A stretch of DNA of 64,000 nt from Lishizhenia sp965656535 (GTDB taxonomy: Bacteria > Bacteroidota > Bacteroidia > Flavobacteriales_D > Crocinitomicaceae): the NCBI GenBank assembly GCA_965656535.1, contig CBFHKX010000001.1:999016-1063015 (forward strand), read 5' to 3'. Both the position numbers and the translations under genes were made by a program. The number at the start of each line of letters is the position of its first letter. Position 1 is the first letter of the stretch. Of this stretch, positions 63,363-64,000 are shown one piece after another. Under the pieces are notes generated by a model. It did not search any database. It was not told the DNA's origin and saw only the letters and a program-made list of their open reading frames with translations.

Positions 63363-63465
63363 GGGCGTTACCCGCCTATGGGCTGGTCGGGCTATACGCA
63401 CTCGCTTTTTTCTCTACATAACTTTCGAGAAAAAGAGCTCAAACAAACGCTGCTGTCCCTAACGC
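63363..63465. repeat. Three-stem structured intergenic element (GGGCGTTA...TAACGC)
   Basis: The outer stem is GCGTTA (63365-63370)/TAACGC (63460-63465). Stem 2 is CCCGCC/GGCTGG (63371-63386) with one mismatch. Stem 3 is GCTTTTTTCTC (63404-63414)/GAGAAAAAGAGC (63427-63438) with one bulge. A GGTCGGGCTAT linker and a closing TGTCCCTAACGC are segments I recall, unverified, as a widespread unnamed Bacteroidota intergenic repeat. It may be a mobile repeat or a structured RNA. Confidence 0.55.
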
Positions 63466-63588
63466 TAATGATGGATTTAAACAAGTTTTAAAAGTCTAAT
63501 ACGTAGATAATTCTCAATTAATCACTTAAACTCCGATACATTTAAATTAGTCAAATACTCAGTCTCCGTTTGGCTCTGTTTCTTAAAA

Positions 63589-63614
63589 TTGATCGGCCTT
63601 ATTTTGAGTAGTAG
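63589..63614. repeat. 26-base repeat, copy 1
   Basis: TTGATCGGCCT, then T, ATTTTGAG, T and AGTAG. A second copy at 63859-63884 differs at two positions. On the minus strand the wider copy reads LLLKIRPINF in a short open frame. Confidence 0.65.
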
Positions 63615-63720
63615 TAGGTAGTATAAATTAGACTTTAGTTTAGAAGCTAATTTTATTTGTTACTTTTTTAACTGAAAGGCAGAGTGAATTATCGATAGCA
63701 ATCAATTAAATGGAATTTAT

Positions 63721-63785
63721 GCTCCGTTGTCTGGGTTCTTTGTCCTTTTTTTGCTTCTACAAAAAAAGAACGAAAAAAAGGAGCC
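63721..63785. repeat. Poly-T/poly-A inverted repeat
   Basis: GCTCC (63721-63725) pairs with GGAGC (63780-63784), CCTTTTTTT with AAAAAAAGG, and an inner TTTTTTTG with CAAAAAAA around CTTCTA. Alternative pairings GTTCTTT/AAAGAAC are also possible. It has the look of a dispersed hairpin repeat rather than a gene terminator. Confidence 0.45.
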
Positions 63786-63858
63786 TCAATTCCGAGGTAT
63801 TTTTGCGAGAATGAACTTGACGAAATATTATACTAATATTAAATCAGTTTCATTGAAC

Positions 63859-63884
63859 TTGATCGGCCTCATTTTGAGCAGTAG
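63859..63884. repeat. 26-base repeat, copy 2
   Basis: TTGATCGGCCT, then C, ATTTTGAG, C and AGTAG, 270 bases after copy 1. On the minus strand the wider copy reads LLLKMRPIKF. All four differences from copy 1 over nine codons fall at third codon positions in that frame. Confidence 0.65.
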
Positions 63885-64000
63885 AAAATAAGCTGTGATG
63901 AAAGAGTGTTCATGGAGCCTTAAAGTCTTCAGTTGAGCTGAAAGCGAAACTGCTAAAGACGTTTATTTATTTCCATGATAAACCTGAAATGCAGCGTAGA

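Larger units (their letters stand above)
63222..64000. other. Non-coding repeat-rich region after mutS
   Basis: No convincing coding frame is seen in 779 bases. It holds an 18-base palindrome, a three-stem structured element, a poly-T/poly-A hairpin and two copies of a short repeat, each listed separately. Composition is irregular compared with the coding DNA to the left. Confidence 0.7.

Noticed and set aside
63361..64000. Start of an insertion sequence or transposase after mutS
   Set aside because: No transposase motif or terminal repeat pair is visible; short minus-strand frames end quickly in stops.
59231..64000. CRISPR array
   Set aside because: The repeats here are only paired or palindromic, without regular spacing.

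Overview
This looks like a chromosomal stretch from a low-GC member of the Bacteroidota, most likely order Flavobacteriales. The evidence is the block of four tRNAs, tuf, tRNA-Trp, secE, nusG, rplKAJL, rpoBC and a DUF3467 gene; a type IX secretion (T9SS) C-terminal sorting domain; a PorE-like OmpA protein; DUF2851; and many promoters of the Bacteroidota form TTG-N17-21-TAnnTTTG. There are few Shine-Dalgarno sequences and several GTG or TTG starts. The family cannot be named from this window alone.

Layout. 0-5.4 kb: the start of a secreted calcium-repeat protein that runs off the left edge, then dnaJ and grpE, a LolE-like ABC permease, and a divergent NamZ-type cell-wall glycosidase. 5.4-11.6 kb: purE and purK, a fused hypoxanthine phosphoribosyltransferase/adenylate kinase, obg, a PAP2 phosphatase, crcB and an acyltransferase. 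11.7-23.6 kb, all on the minus strand: a degenerate histidine kinase, then a long run from a glycosyltransferase through Wza, Wzc, RfbC and a WecA-like enzyme to a lytic transglycosylase, uvrA and a LOG-family protein. 23.7-32.6 kb: peptidoglycan genes (dacB, ddl, a PASTA protein), a T9SS cargo protein, an rRNA pseudouridine synthase and the PorE-like protein. 32.8-45.9 kb: purM, prfA, pyrF, a pterin dehydratase, DUF2851, PspC, a potassium channel, an RmlD-like reductase, a sodium:alanine symporter with unusual extra domains, a helix-hairpin-helix protein, apt, acyl-CoA dehydrogenase, rpsU, xerC and hpf. 46-59.6 kb: the translation and transcription super-operon. 60-64 kb: an RNA methyltransferase, mutS, and about 0.8 kb of non-coding DNA full of hairpin repeats.

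Functional themes are purine synthesis and salvage (purE, purK, purM, apt, hpt-adk), envelope building (polysaccharide export, peptidoglycan processing, PorE-like protein), and information processing (ribosomal proteins, RNA polymerase, tuf, release factor, UvrA, MutS). Most of the window is housekeeping DNA. I found no prophage, insertion sequence, CRISPR array or defence island. The most unusual items are the symporter with a SprB-like and a lipoyl-like domain, a DnaJ with only two of four zinc repeats, a histidine kinase with a decayed ATP-binding half, the Hpt-Adk fusion, and a three-stem structured repeat at 63.36-63.47 kb.
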